The notes: generated from the letters alone by a model not told the origin. A stretch of DNA of 64,000 nt from Pseudomonas sp. (GCF_030698175.1 NZ_JAUYNT010000018.1:1-64000), one strand, 5' to 3'; shown: positions 8,488 to 17,356, counted from the stretch's first letter. Made by a program: numbers and translations.

Positions 8488-9777
8488 ATGCGCGATGAGT
8501 TGAACCAAGGCCTGATCGATTTCCTCAAGGCCTCACCGACCCCCTTTCATGCCACTGCCAGCCTTGCCCAACGCTTGGAAGCTGCGGGTTATTTGCGCTT
8601 GGACGAGCGTCAGAGCTGGGCAATTGAGGCCGGCGGCCGTTACTACGTGACCCGCAATGACTCCTCAATTATTGCCATTCAACTCGGTCTACGCTCGCCC
8701 CTTGAGGCTGGCCTGCGTCTGGTTGGCGCCCATACCGACAGCCCGTGTTTGCGGGTTAAACCCAACCCCGAGTTGCAGAGTCAGGGCTTCTGGCAGCTTG
8801 GAGTCGAGGTGTATGGCGGCGCGCTGCTGACCCCCTGGTTCGACCGCGACCTGTCGCTGGCCGGGCGGGTGACCTTTCGCCGCGACGGTAAAGTGGAAAG
8901 CCAGCTGATCGATTTTCGCAAAGCCATCGCCATCATTCCCAACCTGGCCATTCACCTCAATCGCGAGGCCAATCAGGGCTGGGCGATCAATCCGCAAACC
9001 GAGCTGCCGCCGATTCTGGCGCAGATTGCCGGCGATGACGGCGCCGATTTTCGCGCCTTGCTGGCCGAGCAATTGAGCCTTGAGCATGACCTCAACGCCG
9101 ATGCGGTGCTCGATTACGAACTGAGTTTCTACGATACCCAGAGCGCTGCCGTGATCGGCCTGAACGACGATTTTATTGCCGGCGCCCGCCTGGACAACCT
9201 GCTCTCTTGCTTTGCCGGTTTGCAGGCGCTGCTAAATGCCGACAGCGAGCAAAGCTGCGTACTGGTCTGTACCGACCACGAAGAAGTCGGCTCCAGCTCC
9301 GCCTGCGGCGCCGACGGCCCGATGCTGGAGCAAGTGCTGCAACGGCTGCTGCCGACCGGTGACGGCTTTGCCCGCTGCCTGCAGAAATCCCTGCTGGTTT
9401 CGGCCGATAACGCCCATGCGGTGCACCCCAACTACGCCGATAAGCACGACGCCAACCACGGCCCGAAGCTGAATGCCGGCCCGGTGATCAAGATCAACAG
9501 CAACCAGCGTTACGCCACCAACAGCGAAACTGCCGGCTTCTTCCGCCATCTGTGCCTGGAAAACGAGGTGCCGGTGCAGAGTTTCGTCACCCGCAGTGAC
9601 ATGGGTTGCGGCTCGACCATCGGCCCGATCACCGCCAGCCGTTTGGGCGTACCCACCGTCGACATCGGCCTGCCGACTTTCGCCATGCACTCGATCCGCG
9701 AACTGGCCGGCAGCCATGACCTGGCCCACCTGGTCAAAGTGCTCAGCGCCTTTTACGCCAGCCCCGAACTGCCATAG
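8488..9777 (+). CDS. apeB: M18-family aminopeptidase ApeB
   Basis: A 429-residue zinc metalloaminopeptidase (aspartyl-aminopeptidase-like). Metal-binding and catalytic motifs are visible: [13 protein letters not shown] (about 79-91), the bridging-Asp region with [22 protein letters not shown], and the C-terminal TIGP...[20 protein letters not shown] start it at ATG 8488 ([22 protein letters not shown]), the conserved family start. Upstream, 8409-8441 is a short G-rich run of GGAGTGG-like repeats. Confidence 0.92.
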   Translation: MRDELNQGLIDFLKASPTPFHATASLAQRLEAAGYLRLDERQSWAIEAGGRYYVTRNDSSIIAIQLGLRSPLEAGLRLVGAHTDSPCLRVKPNPELQSQGFWQLGVEVYGGALLTPWFDRDLSLAGRVTFRRDGKVESQLIDFRKAIAIIPNLAIHLNREANQGWAINPQTELPPILAQIAGDDGADFRALLAEQLSLEHDLNADAVLDYELSFYDTQSAAVIGLNDDFIAGARLDNLLSCFAGLQALLNADSEQSCVLVCTDHEEVGSSSACGADGPMLEQVLQRLLPTGDGFARCLQKSLLVSADNAHAVHPNYADKHDANHGPKLNAGPVIKINSNQRYATNSETAGFFRHLCLENEVPVQSFVTRSDMGCGSTIGPITASRLGVPTVDIGLPTFAMHSIRELAGSHDLAHLVKVLSAFYASPELP

Positions 9778-9874
9778 CAGCATTCAAGGGCAACTCTTGG
9801 CGCAGGCTTCAACGTCAGTGGCGAAGGAAAGATCGATTTGCGGCGGCTTAATCGCCAGCGCTAACAAACCGGAA

Positions 9875-10597
9875 TTACTCCGGCACTTCGACACTGACAT
9901 GGATGGTGTCGTGGCGCCAAAACTCCAGGTCGCAGTCGATGATCCGGCCGTGCTGGTCACGGTTAACCCGGGTGATGCGCAGCGCCGGGCTGCCGATGGC
10001 CAACTTGAGGTTGCTGGCGGCCTCGGATTGCAAGGCTGTCGGCAGAATATCGAAGCGCACCCGACCGTAGTGAATGCCGTACTCACTGGCATACAGGTCG
10101 GTCAGCGACAGAGTCAGGTCGAACTCCAGAATCCCCGGGAAATACGCCGGATTCAGATAATGCTCAACGTACAACACCAGGCGCCCATCGATCCGCCGCG
10201 CCCGGCGAATCTGGTAAACGCTGGAGAATGCCGGCAACTCCAGCAGCGCGCAGACCTCCACCGACGCCGGCAGCAGCCGCGCGCTCAGCACCTCGGTGGC
10301 CGGCAGCCGCTCTTGCTCGCTAACCATCGCATGGAAATGGCTGCGCACCAGCGGGTTATAGGCCAGGCGTGGTGGCGACACGAACCAGCCACGACGCTCC
10401 TCCCGGTAGATCAAGCCCTGTGCTTCCAGTTGCCCCAAGGCCTCACGCAAGGTGATACGGGTGGTAGCAAATAATTCGCTGAGCTTGCGTTCGGCGGGCA
10501 ACTTGCCGCCCTTTGGCAGCAAGCCATGCTCAATTTGCTCCTGCAGAGATCGGCAGATGGCGGTAACGGTTCGCGGCGCATCTTCGCGCATCAACAT
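9875..10597 (-). CDS. GntR-family regulator with UTRA domain (HutC/PhnF-like)
   Basis: A 240-residue regulator. The N-terminal winged helix (about 8-72, LPAERKLSELFATTRITLREALGQLEAQGLIYREE) is followed by a UTRA effector domain (about 90-235). It is divergent from the organophosphorus-type ABC operon at 10900 and very probably controls it. The 302-base gap between them holds two PhnF-like sites. PhnF/PhnR-type UTRA regulators sense phosphate, phosphonates or related ligands; the ligand here is unknown. I recall an equivalent divergent arrangement at PA3249-PA3254 in P. aeruginosa. Confidence 0.85.
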   Translation of the reverse strand: MLMREDAPRTVTAICRSLQEQIEHGLLPKGGKLPAERKLSELFATTRITLREALGQLEAQGLIYREERRGWFVSPPRLAYNPLVRSHFHAMVSEQERLPATEVLSARLLPASVEVCALLELPAFSSVYQIRRARRIDGRLVLYVEHYLNPAYFPGILEFDLTLSLTDLYASEYGIHYGRVRFDILPTALQSEAASNLKLAIGSPALRITRVNRDQHGRIIDCDLEFWRHDTIHVSVEVPE

Positions 10598-10607
10598 GAC
10601 TCCATTC

Positions 10608-10619
10608 TGGAATAGACCA
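10608..10619. promoter_or_regulatory. Candidate UTRA/GntR operator 1
   Basis: TGGAATAGACCA differs by one base from the PhnF-type operator TGGTATAGACCA that I recall. It lies 11 bases before the regulator's start codon, where binding would autorepress. Inference from motif and position. Confidence 0.5.
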
Positions 10620-10671
10620 GCAGCTAAAAATGCCTAATCAACGGCTAATGTGACTATCTTATGCAGGGTAA

Positions 10672-10689
10672 ATGACTGATAGATGACAT
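10672..10689 (-). promoter_or_regulatory. Candidate PhoB (Pho) box
   Basis: Read on the minus strand, ATGTCATCTATCAGTCAT matches 12 of the 14 defined positions of the Pho box CTGTCAT-N4-CTGTCAT, with correct spacing. It is oriented toward the regulator gene, about 75 bases upstream of its start and 211 bases from the operon start. A perfect palindrome TAGCCTAGGCTA follows at 10700-10711. Confidence 0.5.
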
Positions 10690-10861
10690 AAATCATAATT
10701 AGCCTAGGCTAGGCCAGCACTGCCCTGAGTCTTCTCGCCAGTCTGGATAAATCTATCACTCAGACGCCACGGCCGGCCGCGGAAGTCGTTCAGCAAGGAC
10801 GACAAACCGCCGGCTGAAATAATAGCGTCATCTGAAACGCTTAAATTGGCCCATGTATTGC

Positions 10862-10873
10862 TGATCTAGACCA
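10862..10873. promoter_or_regulatory. Candidate UTRA/GntR operator 2
   Basis: TGATCTAGACCA is one base short of the perfect palindrome TGGTCTAGACCA and shares TAGACCA with the site at 10608. It lies 26 bases upstream of the binding-protein start, a suitable place for repression. A good ribosome-binding site (AAAGGAG, 10887-10893) follows. Confidence 0.5.
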
Positions 10874-10899
10874 ATCACCCAACCGCAAAGGAGCTTCAC

Positions 10900-11958
10900 A
10901 TGAAACGCTTGCTACTGGCGTCACTGATGGGAACCGCCATTAGCCTGGCCACTCAGGCCATGGCTAATGATGTGGATATCAAGAGTCTCGAACAAGCGGC
11001 GCGCGGCGAAGGCGCGGTCAACAGTGTCGGCATGCCCGACAGCTGGGCCAACTGGAAGGATACCTGGGGCGATTTGGACAAGCTCTACGGCCTCAAACAC
11101 ATGGACACCGACATGAGCTCGGCCCAGGAAATCGCCAAGTTCGCCGCCGAAAAAGACAACGCCAGCGCCGACATCGGTGATGTCGGCGCAGCCTTTGGCC
11201 CGATTGCGGTGCAACAAGGCGTGACCCAAGCCTTTAAACCGAGCACCTGGGAGCAGATCCCGGCCTGGGCCAAGGACCCCGATGGCAACTGGATGCTGGC
11301 CTACACCGGCTCAATCGCCTTTATCGTCAACAAGCAACTGGTCAAAGACGTGCCGCATTCCTGGGCCGACCTGAAAAAAGGCAAATACAAGGTTGCGATC
11401 GGCGACGTCAGCGCCGCGGCGCAAGCGGTAAATGGCGTGCTGGCGGCGGCGATTGCCAACGGTGGCAGCGAGACCAATATTCAACCGGGCCTCGACCTGT
11501 TCGCCGAACTGGCCGAGCAAGGCCGCCTGGGCCTGTCTAACCCGACCATCCAGACCCTGGAGAAGGGTGAAGTCGAAGTCGGCATCGTCTGGGACTTCAA
11601 CGGCCTGAGCTACCGCGACCAGATCGACCCAAGCCGCTTCGAAGTGCTGATTCCATCCGACGGCTCGGTGATTTCCGGCTACACCACCATCATCAACAAA
11701 TACGCCAAGAACCCCAACGCCGCCAAGTTGGCACGGGAATACATCCTCAGCGACGCCGGCCAGATCAACCTGGCCAAAGGCAATGCCCGGCCGATCCGCG
11801 CCGAACACCTGACCCTGCCGGCCGAGGTGCAAGCCAAGTTGCTGCCTAACTCACAGTACGCCAAGGTGCAGCCGATCAAGGACCCCAAGGCCTGGGAAGT
11901 CACCGCCAAGGCCTTGCCGCAACTGTGGCAAGAGCACGTCATTATCAATATGCAATAA
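10900..11958 (+). CDS. ABC transporter periplasmic substrate-binding protein (organophosphorus-type operon)
   Basis: A 352-residue periplasmic binding protein with a clear signal peptide (residues 1-22, ...SLATQAMA). The fold is that of the iron/spermidine/thiamine/2-aminoethylphosphonate group (PYTGSIAF-type hinge as MLAYTGSIAFIVNKQL, and GIVWDFNGLSYRD). It is the first gene of an operon running to 16098 with two permeases and an ATPase. The downstream phosphodiesterase and phosphatase point to a phosphorylated or phosphonate ligand. Ligand specificity cannot be read directly. A good Shine-Dalgarno precedes ATG 10900. Confidence 0.85.
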   Translation: MKRLLLASLMGTAISLATQAMANDVDIKSLEQAARGEGAVNSVGMPDSWANWKDTWGDLDKLYGLKHMDTDMSSAQEIAKFAAEKDNASADIGDVGAAFGPIAVQQGVTQAFKPSTWEQIPAWAKDPDGNWMLAYTGSIAFIVNKQLVKDVPHSWADLKKGKYKVAIGDVSAAAQAVNGVLAAAIANGGSETNIQPGLDLFAELAEQGRLGLSNPTIQTLEKGEVEVGIVWDFNGLSYRDQIDPSRFEVLIPSDGSVISGYTTIINKYAKNPNAAKLAREYILSDAGQINLAKGNARPIRAEHLTLPAEVQAKLLPNSQYAKVQPIKDPKAWEVTAKALPQLWQEHVIINMQ

Positions 11959-11963
11959 GCGAT

Positions 11964-12000
11964 CGTAGGATGGGTTGAGCGCAGCGATACCCATCCTACG
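11964..12000. repeat. Hairpin repeat between first and second operon genes
   Basis: CGTAGGATGGGT (11964-11975) and ACCCATCCTACG (11989-12000) are perfect 12-base inverse arms around GAGCGCAGCGAT-like sequence. The same GGATGGGTTGAGC...GCGATACCCATC unit recurs at 17219-17294. In the mRNA it could stabilise the binding-protein message relative to the distal genes, a common role for REP-like hairpins in transporter operons. Confidence 0.85.
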
Positions 12001-12017
12001 CATCCATCGAGAAGTCC

Positions 12018-12824
12018 ATGAATCACAACGTCATCCTGGTTATTTTGGATGGCCTGAATTTTCAGGTCGCCCGCCACACCCTGGGCCACCTGCAGGCGTA
12101 CTGCGCGGCTGGCCGGGCCACCCTGTATCAGTTGCAATGTGAGCTGCCATCGCTGTCGAGGCCGCTGTACGAGTGCATCCTCACCGGCGTAGCGCCAATC
12201 GACAGCGGCATCGTGCATAACGATGTGGTGCGCCTGTCCAATCAGCAGAGCATCTTCCATTACGCCCGAAGCGCCGGCCTGACTACCGCGGCGGCGGCCT
12301 ATCACTGGATCAGCGAGCTGTATAACCGCGCGCCCTTTATCGCCGCCCGCGACCGCCACAGCGACACACCCGAGCTGCCGATCCAGCACGGCCACTTTTA
12401 CTACGCCGACCACTACCCGGATTCCCACCTGTTCGCCGACGCGGAACACCTGCGCCTGCGCCACAGCCCGAATTTTCTGCTGGTGCATCCAATGAACATC
12501 GACGACGCCGGGCATAAATTCGGCCTCGATTCGCCGCAATACCGCAACAGCGCACGCAAGGCCGATTTATTGCTGGCCGAGTACCTGCAGCGCTGGCTGG
12601 ATGCCGGTTACCAAGTACTGGTGACCGCCGACCACGGCATGAACAACGACCGCTCTCACAGCGGTCTGTTGCCCGAAGAGCGCGAAGTACCGCTGTTCGT
12701 GCTGGGCGACGCATTCAGCCACGCTGCCTGCGCCCAGCCCAAACAAACCGAGTTGTGCGGCACCCTCTGCACGCTGCTCGGCGCGGCCCACGACAAACCC
12801 CTGTGCAAGGATCTGCTTAAGTGA
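12018..12824 (+). CDS. Alkaline-phosphatase-superfamily phosphodiesterase/pyrophosphatase (NPP-like), cytoplasmic
   Basis: A 268-residue protein of the type I phosphodiesterase/nucleotide pyrophosphatase group. Metal and catalytic motifs are: LDGLN (Asp11), the nucleophile region LPSLSRPLYECILTG (Ser45 or Ser47), NIDDAGHKFG (Asp and His) and TADHGMN (Asp and His). There is no signal peptide, so it acts on substrates after import. At 268 residues it is close to a bare catalytic domain. Its start is 17 bases after a hairpin, and its stop overlaps the first permease start (4 bases). Phosphonoacetate hydrolases belong to the same superfamily, so C-P or P-O cleavage are both possible. Confidence 0.8.
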   Translation: MNHNVILVILDGLNFQVARHTLGHLQAYCAAGRATLYQLQCELPSLSRPLYECILTGVAPIDSGIVHNDVVRLSNQQSIFHYARSAGLTTAAAAYHWISELYNRAPFIAARDRHSDTPELPIQHGHFYYADHYPDSHLFADAEHLRLRHSPNFLLVHPMNIDDAGHKFGLDSPQYRNSARKADLLLAEYLQRWLDAGYQVLVTADHGMNNDRSHSGLLPEEREVPLFVLGDAFSHAACAQPKQTELCGTLCTLLGAAHDKPLCKDLLK

Positions 12825-13675
12825 GTGCCCCACCCTCTGCCGGCAAACGCGGCCGCTGGCTGGCACTGCTGTGTCTGCTGCCCTTCGCGCTGTTTTTTTT
12901 GCTGTTTCAGATCGCACCGCTGGTCTGGGTCGCCGTCCACAGCCTGATCAGTGGCGATAGCTGGAGCCTGGCGAACTTTCAGAAAATCTTCGCCTCGCGC
13001 TTCTACCTGCAGGCCATCCAGCACAGCCTGCAGATCGCCTTCTGGTCGAGTCTGATCGGCATGTTCTTCGCCATTCTCGGCAGCTATTCGTTGCGCCAGG
13101 TCGACTCGAAACTGCGCGACTTCGTCATGGCCTTCTCCAACATGACCAGCAACTTCGCCGGTGTGCCGCTGGCCTTCGCCTTTATCATCCTGCTCGGTTT
13201 CAACGGCACCTTGACCCTGTTGCTCAAGCAGTCCGGGGTAATCAGCGACTTCAACCTCTACTCCAAGACCGGCCTGATCGTGCTCTACAGCTACTTTCAG
13301 ATCCCTCTCGGCGTACTGCTGCTCTACCCGGCCTTCGACGCCCTGCGCGCCGACTGGCGCGAATCCGCCGCCCTGCTCGGCGCCAGCCCCTGGCAGTTCT
13401 GGCGGCATATCGGCCTGCCGGTGCTGGCGCCTGCGCTGCTCGGCACCTTCGTGATTTTGCTGGCCAACGCCCTCGGCGCTTACGCCACGGTGTATGCCCT
13501 GACCACCGGCAACTTCAACGTGCTGCCGATCCGCATCGCGGCCATGGTCGCCGGCGACATCACCCTCGACCCGAACATGGGCAGCGCCCTGGCCATGGTA
13601 CTGGTGGGCCTGATGCTGGTGATCACCGCCGCCCAGCAGTGGCTATTGAAGAGGAGCTACCATGTCGCGCACTGA
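12821..13675 (+). CDS. ABC transporter permease 1 (PhnU/PotB-like)
   Basis: A 284-residue inner-membrane permease with about six transmembrane segments, the first at about 14-36. The cytoplasmic coupling (EAA) loop is ESAALLGASPWQFWRHIGLPVLAPALLG (starting about 187; G and LP positions conserved). It pairs with the next gene to form the channel. The start overlaps the phosphodiesterase stop (GTGA), and its end overlaps the second permease start by 14 bases, showing tight coupling. Confidence 0.88.
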   Translation: MSAPPSAGKRGRWLALLCLLPFALFFLLFQIAPLVWVAVHSLISGDSWSLANFQKIFASRFYLQAIQHSLQIAFWSSLIGMFFAILGSYSLRQVDSKLRDFVMAFSNMTSNFAGVPLAFAFIILLGFNGTLTLLLKQSGVISDFNLYSKTGLIVLYSYFQIPLGVLLLYPAFDALRADWRESAALLGASPWQFWRHIGLPVLAPALLGTFVILLANALGAYATVYALTTGNFNVLPIRIAAMVAGDITLDPNMGSALAMVLVGLMLVITAAQQWLLKRSYHVAH

Positions 13676-14459
13676 TGCCCAACCGGCCGCCCTCTATCAC
13701 CGCTTGGTGGTCTGGCTGCTGTTCTTGATTTTGCTGCTGCCGCTGGCCGGCACCCTGCTCTATTCGCTGTCGACCAGCTGGTCGGCGACTGTTCTGCCGG
13801 ACGGCCTGACCTTTAAGTGGTACCTGGCACTGTGGAGCGATAGCCGTTTTCTCGCCGCTTTCGGCCGTTCGCTGCTGATCTGCTGCGCCGCCTTATTGCT
13901 AGCGGTAGTGCTGATTCTGCCGCTGCTGTTTGTGGTGCATTACTACTTCCCGAAACTCGACCGACTGATGAACATGCTGATTTTGCTGCCCTTCGCCGTG
14001 CCGCCGGTGGTGTCCTCGGTGGGGCTGTTGCAGGTGTATGGCTCGGGGCCGCTGGCGATGGTTGGCACGCCGTGGATTCTGATCGGCTGCTACTTCACCG
14101 TGGCGCTGCCCTTTATGTACCGGGCGATCACCAACAACCTGCAGGCGATCAACCTGCCGGACTTGATGGACGCCGCCCACCTGCTGGGCGCCAGCACCTG
14201 GCAAGCCGCATGGTTAGTGGTGTTGCCGAATTTGCGCAAGGGCCTGATGGTCTCGCTGTTTCTGTCGTTTTCCTTCCTGTTCGGCGAGTTCGTGTTCGCC
14301 AACCTGCTGGTCGGCACCCGCTACGAGACCCTGCAGGTGTACCTGAACAACATGCGCAACAGCAGCGGCCACTTCAACAGCGCCCTGGTGATTTCCTATT
14401 TCTTCTTCGTGCTGCTGTTTACCTGGGCCGCCAACCGTTTGAACAAGGACAAGTCATGA
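13662..14459 (+). CDS. ABC transporter permease 2 (PhnV/PotC-like)
   Basis: A 265-residue inner-membrane permease with about six transmembrane helices. The coupling loop is MDAAHLLGASTWQAAWLVVLPNLRKGLM (starting about 168). It is the second channel subunit of the transporter, as in 2-aminoethylphosphonate and polyamine importers. Good ribosome-binding sequence (GAAGAGGAG) lies before ATG 13662, and the stop overlaps the ATPase start (ATGA). Confidence 0.88.
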   Translation: MSRTDAQPAALYHRLVVWLLFLILLLPLAGTLLYSLSTSWSATVLPDGLTFKWYLALWSDSRFLAAFGRSLLICCAALLLAVVLILPLLFVVHYYFPKLDRLMNMLILLPFAVPPVVSSVGLLQVYGSGPLAMVGTPWILIGCYFTVALPFMYRAITNNLQAINLPDLMDAAHLLGASTWQAAWLVVLPNLRKGLMVSLFLSFSFLFGEFVFANLLVGTRYETLQVYLNNMRNSSGHFNSALVISYFFFVLLFTWAANRLNKDKS

Positions 14460-15445
14460 GTTTTCTAAGCATTCGCGGGCTGCACAAGCAGTACGCCGCG
14501 ACGCCGATTTTTACCGACATCAACTGCGAGATCGCCCAGGGCGAGTTTGTCACCCTGCTCGGCCCCTCCGGTTGCGGCAAGTCCACCTTGCTGCGCTGCA
14601 TCGCCGGCTTAACTGAGGTCAGTGGCGGGCAGATCATCCTCAACGGCCAGGACCTGGTGCCGCTCAGCCCGCAGCAGCGCGGCATCGGCATGGTGTTTCA
14701 GAGTTACGCGCTGTTCCCCAATATGACGGTGGCGCAGAACGTGGCCTTCGGTCTGCGCATGCAAAAAATCCCTAAGGACGAAACGGCCCAGCGGGTCGAC
14801 GACGCCCTGGCCATGGTCGAACTCGGCGCTTTTGCCAGCCGCTACCCGCATCAATTGTCTGGTGGCCAGTGCCAACGGGTGGCCCTGGCCCGCTCGCTGA
14901 TCACCCGCCCGCGCCTGCTACTGCTCGATGAGCCGCTGTCGGCGCTGGATGCGCGGATTCGCAAACACCTGCGCGAACAGATCCGCAGCATCCAGCGCGA
15001 GCTGGGATTGACCACCATTTTCGTCACCCACGACCAGGAAGAAGCGCTGGTGATGTCCGACCGGATCTTCCTGATGAACGTCGGCAAAATCGTCCAGAGC
15101 GGCGCCGCCGAAACCCTCTACACCGCCCCCGTCGATGCCTTCGCCGCCGGCTTTATCGGCAACTACAACCTGCTGGACGCAGACGCCGCCAGCCGTTTGT
15201 TGCTACGGCCAATCAACAGCCGGGTAGCAATTCGCCCCGAATCGATCCAGCTCGGCCAGACGGGCGCCATCGAGGCGCAGATTCGCAGCCACAGCCTGCT
15301 CGGCAATGTGATCCGCTACCGGGTGGAAGCGCGCGGCGTAGAGCTGCTGATCGACGTACTCAACCGTTCGGCCGCCGATCTTTACGCCAATGGCCAGCAG
15401 CTCAGCCTGACCATTTCCGCCGATGCAATCCGGGAGGTGGCGTGA
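14456..15445 (+). CDS. ABC transporter ATP-binding protein
   Basis: A 329-residue ATPase with Walker A GPSGCGKST (about 38-46), Q-loop FQSYALFPNMTV, signature LSGGQCQRVALARSL, Walker B RLLLLDEPLSALD, and the switch His in VTHDQEEAL. A C-terminal TOBE-like domain (about 235-325) is typical of the PotA/PhnT/FbpC group. I start at ATG 14456, overlapping the permease stop; the longer open frame upstream is read in the wrong context. Its stop overlaps the HAD phosphatase start. Confidence 0.92.
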   Translation: MSFLSIRGLHKQYAATPIFTDINCEIAQGEFVTLLGPSGCGKSTLLRCIAGLTEVSGGQIILNGQDLVPLSPQQRGIGMVFQSYALFPNMTVAQNVAFGLRMQKIPKDETAQRVDDALAMVELGAFASRYPHQLSGGQCQRVALARSLITRPRLLLLDEPLSALDARIRKHLREQIRSIQRELGLTTIFVTHDQEEALVMSDRIFLMNVGKIVQSGAAETLYTAPVDAFAAGFIGNYNLLDADAASRLLLRPINSRVAIRPESIQLGQTGAIEAQIRSHSLLGNVIRYRVEARGVELLIDVLNRSAADLYANGQQLSLTISADAIREVA

Positions 15446-16098
15446 TGACCCTGGCAATTTTTGATCTCGACGAAACCCTGATCGACGGCGACTGTGCAAG
15501 CCTGTGGAGCGCCTATATGGCCAAGCTCGGCTGGGTCGATGGCGAGTCTTTTCTTAAGCGCGACACTGAACTGATGGCGCTGTACTCCGAAGGTTTGCTG
15601 GCCATGGAGGACTACATGGCCTTCAGCCTGTCGCCGCTGGTGGGGCGCACCGCTGAGGAAGTCGCCCATGTGGTTGAGCCCTTTGTCGAAGACATTATCG
15701 AGCCGTTAATCTACAGCGACGCCTGTAAAACCCTGGCCCAACACCGCGCCGCCGGTGACCGGCTGCTGGTTATTTCCGCCTCTGGGGTGCACCTGGTGGC
15801 GCCGATTGCCGAGCGCCTGGGCGTCAAAGAAGTGCTGGCCATCGAGCTGGAAGAACAGCACGGCTGCTACAGCGGCAACACCCAAGGCATCCTCACCTAC
15901 CGCGACGGCAAGGTAAAACGCCTGCAGGCCTGGCTCGTTGAACAGGGCGAAAGCCTTGACGGCGCCTACTTCTACTCGGACTCGCGCAACGACCTGCCGC
16001 TGCTGTCGCAGGTTGACCAGCCACGGGTGGTCAACCCCGATGCAGCCCTAAAAGCCCATGCCGAGCAGGCGGGCTGGCCGATACTGAGCTGGCGCTAA
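15445..16098 (+). CDS. HAD-family phosphatase (SerB-like, HAD-IB)
   Basis: A 217-residue haloacid-dehalogenase phosphatase. Motif I is FDLDETL (nucleophile and acid Asps), motif II is ISASG, a Lys lies in the following region (DGKVKRLQ), and motif III/IV is YSDSRNDLPLL. The length and the helical cap between motifs I and II fit the phosphoserine-phosphatase-like IB subgroup. It is the last gene of the import operon, starting at ATG 15445 inside the ATPase stop (GTGATG). It could remove phosphate from the product made by the phosphodiesterase (inference). Confidence 0.85.
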   Translation: MTLAIFDLDETLIDGDCASLWSAYMAKLGWVDGESFLKRDTELMALYSEGLLAMEDYMAFSLSPLVGRTAEEVAHVVEPFVEDIIEPLIYSDACKTLAQHRAAGDRLLVISASGVHLVAPIAERLGVKEVLAIELEEQHGCYSGNTQGILTYRDGKVKRLQAWLVEQGESLDGAYFYSDSRNDLPLLSQVDQPRVVNPDAALKAHAEQAGWPILSWR

Positions 16099-16168
16099 AC
16101 AGGCCGATTAGCCGCACTGCGACAGCAATCGGTTAGCATGGCGGGGTCTACTTTGTTTTGGCCCCCCT

Positions 16169-16861
16169 ATGTCTTACGCCGTTTCGCCGGTCGGCTTTGT
16201 CCGCAGCTGCTTCAAAGAAAAATTCGCCATTCCGCGCCAGCCGCAATTGGCCCCGGCGGCCCGCGGCGTGCTGGAACTGCTCGCGCCCTTCGATCAGCCG
16301 CACGCCATTGAGGGCTTGGAACAGGTCAGCCATGTCTGGTTGCTGTTTCTATTCCATGCGGCGCTAGAAGCTCAGCCACGCTTGCGAGTAAGGCCGCCAC
16401 GTCTGGGCGGCAATCAATCGCTGGGGGTATTTGCCACCCGCTCGACCCACAGGCCCAATGGCATCGGCCAGTCGGTGGTCAAGCTGGACAAGGTCGAGCC
16501 GGGACGCCTGTATTTGTCGGGGATTGATTTACTGGATGGCACCCCGGTGCTGGATATCAAACCCTATGTGCCCTACGCCGATTGCTTGCCCAGCGCCGTT
16601 AACCAGATCGCCGCCACGCCGCCCGAGCTGATTGCCGTGGATTGGAGCGCTGCGGCCTTAAGCGCCGCCCAACAACACGGGTTGCGCCTGCAAGAGCCGC
16701 TGGTGGCGCTGATAGAGCAATGCCTGGCCCAAGACCCGCGCCCGGCCTACCAGCAGCCAACTGCGGAGCGGCGTTATGGCACCCGCCTGTGGGATCTCCA
16801 GGTGCGCTGGCACTACCCCGAGCCGACGCGCATCTGCGTGCTGGAAGTGGTAGCGGAATAA
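16169..16861 (+). CDS. trmO: tRNA (N6-threonylcarbamoyladenosine(37)-N6)-methyltransferase TrmO
   Basis: A 230-residue member of the TsaA/YaeB family, which methylates t6A37 of threonine tRNAs using S-adenosylmethionine. Recognisable are the N-terminal VSPVGFVRSCFKEKFAIPRQPQLAP segment, the LGVFATRSTHRPNGIG-type SAM-binding motif (GVFATRSTHRPNGIGQSVVKL, about 90-110), LDGTPVLDIKPYVPYAD and a C-terminal RRYGTRLWDLQVRWHY. It is a stand-alone gene 70 bases after the operon and is followed by the 16.9-17.4 kb repeat cluster. Confidence 0.93.
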   Translation: MSYAVSPVGFVRSCFKEKFAIPRQPQLAPAARGVLELLAPFDQPHAIEGLEQVSHVWLLFLFHAALEAQPRLRVRPPRLGGNQSLGVFATRSTHRPNGIGQSVVKLDKVEPGRLYLSGIDLLDGTPVLDIKPYVPYADCLPSAVNQIAATPPELIAVDWSAAALSAAQQHGLRLQEPLVALIEQCLAQDPRPAYQQPTAERRYGTRLWDLQVRWHYPEPTRICVLEVVAE

Positions 16862-16867
16862 GCGCAG

Positions 16868-17356
16868 GCCATAAACAAGGCTATGTCCCCGTTATGTGTT
16901 GCAAAGAACCCTTTCGAGAGAGGGAATTAGCCTTGATACCTGTGCCGTCTGCACCGGCCAATCGCGGATAAATCCGCTCCTACAGGGTTGGCCAGCCGAT
17001 GAAATTATTACAGGTGCCGGGCTTGTGTAGGAGCGGATTTATCCACGAAGCAAGCGTGAGTACGCTGACCATCCTGCAGGGCCACAAGCGTTCTTTATCC
17101 CAAATTCATCTGGGTCGAAAACCAGGGGCTACGGGACTTGCGCTTTGCAACACATAACTGGGAAATAGCCATAAACAAGGGCTATGTCCCAGCTATGTGT
17201 TGCAGGCGGCTTTTGGTCGGATGGGTTGAGCTTAGCGATACCCATCGGTTGCCCGCGATGGGTATCGCCGCTACGCGGCTAACCCATCCTACAAATGCCA
17301 GACCTTAAGCAGTTAACCACCGGCGGGGATCAACACATAACGGGTACATGCCCATA
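16868..17356. repeat. Composite repeat cluster: REP units plus 'CACATAAC...ATAAACAAG' and 'GATGGGT' palindromes
   Basis: The 540-base gap 16862-17401 has no credible gene. It holds: (a) three copies of a unit built on CATAAACAAG...CTATGT...TATGTGTTGC (16868-16902, 17147-17203, 17332-17356), the middle one a palindrome with 24-base arms 17147-17170 and 17180-17203; (b) two inverted REP units at 16962-16983 and 17027-17048; (c) a GATGGGT...ACCCATC/GATGGGTATCG...TAACCCATCC palindrome at about 17219-17294, related to 11964-12000. Several repeat families appear to have accumulated at one place. Confidence 0.85.

Noticed and set aside
9596..10474. 292-codon plus-strand frame across the apeB end and the GntR gene
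   Set aside because: It is the complement of two real genes and has no domain.
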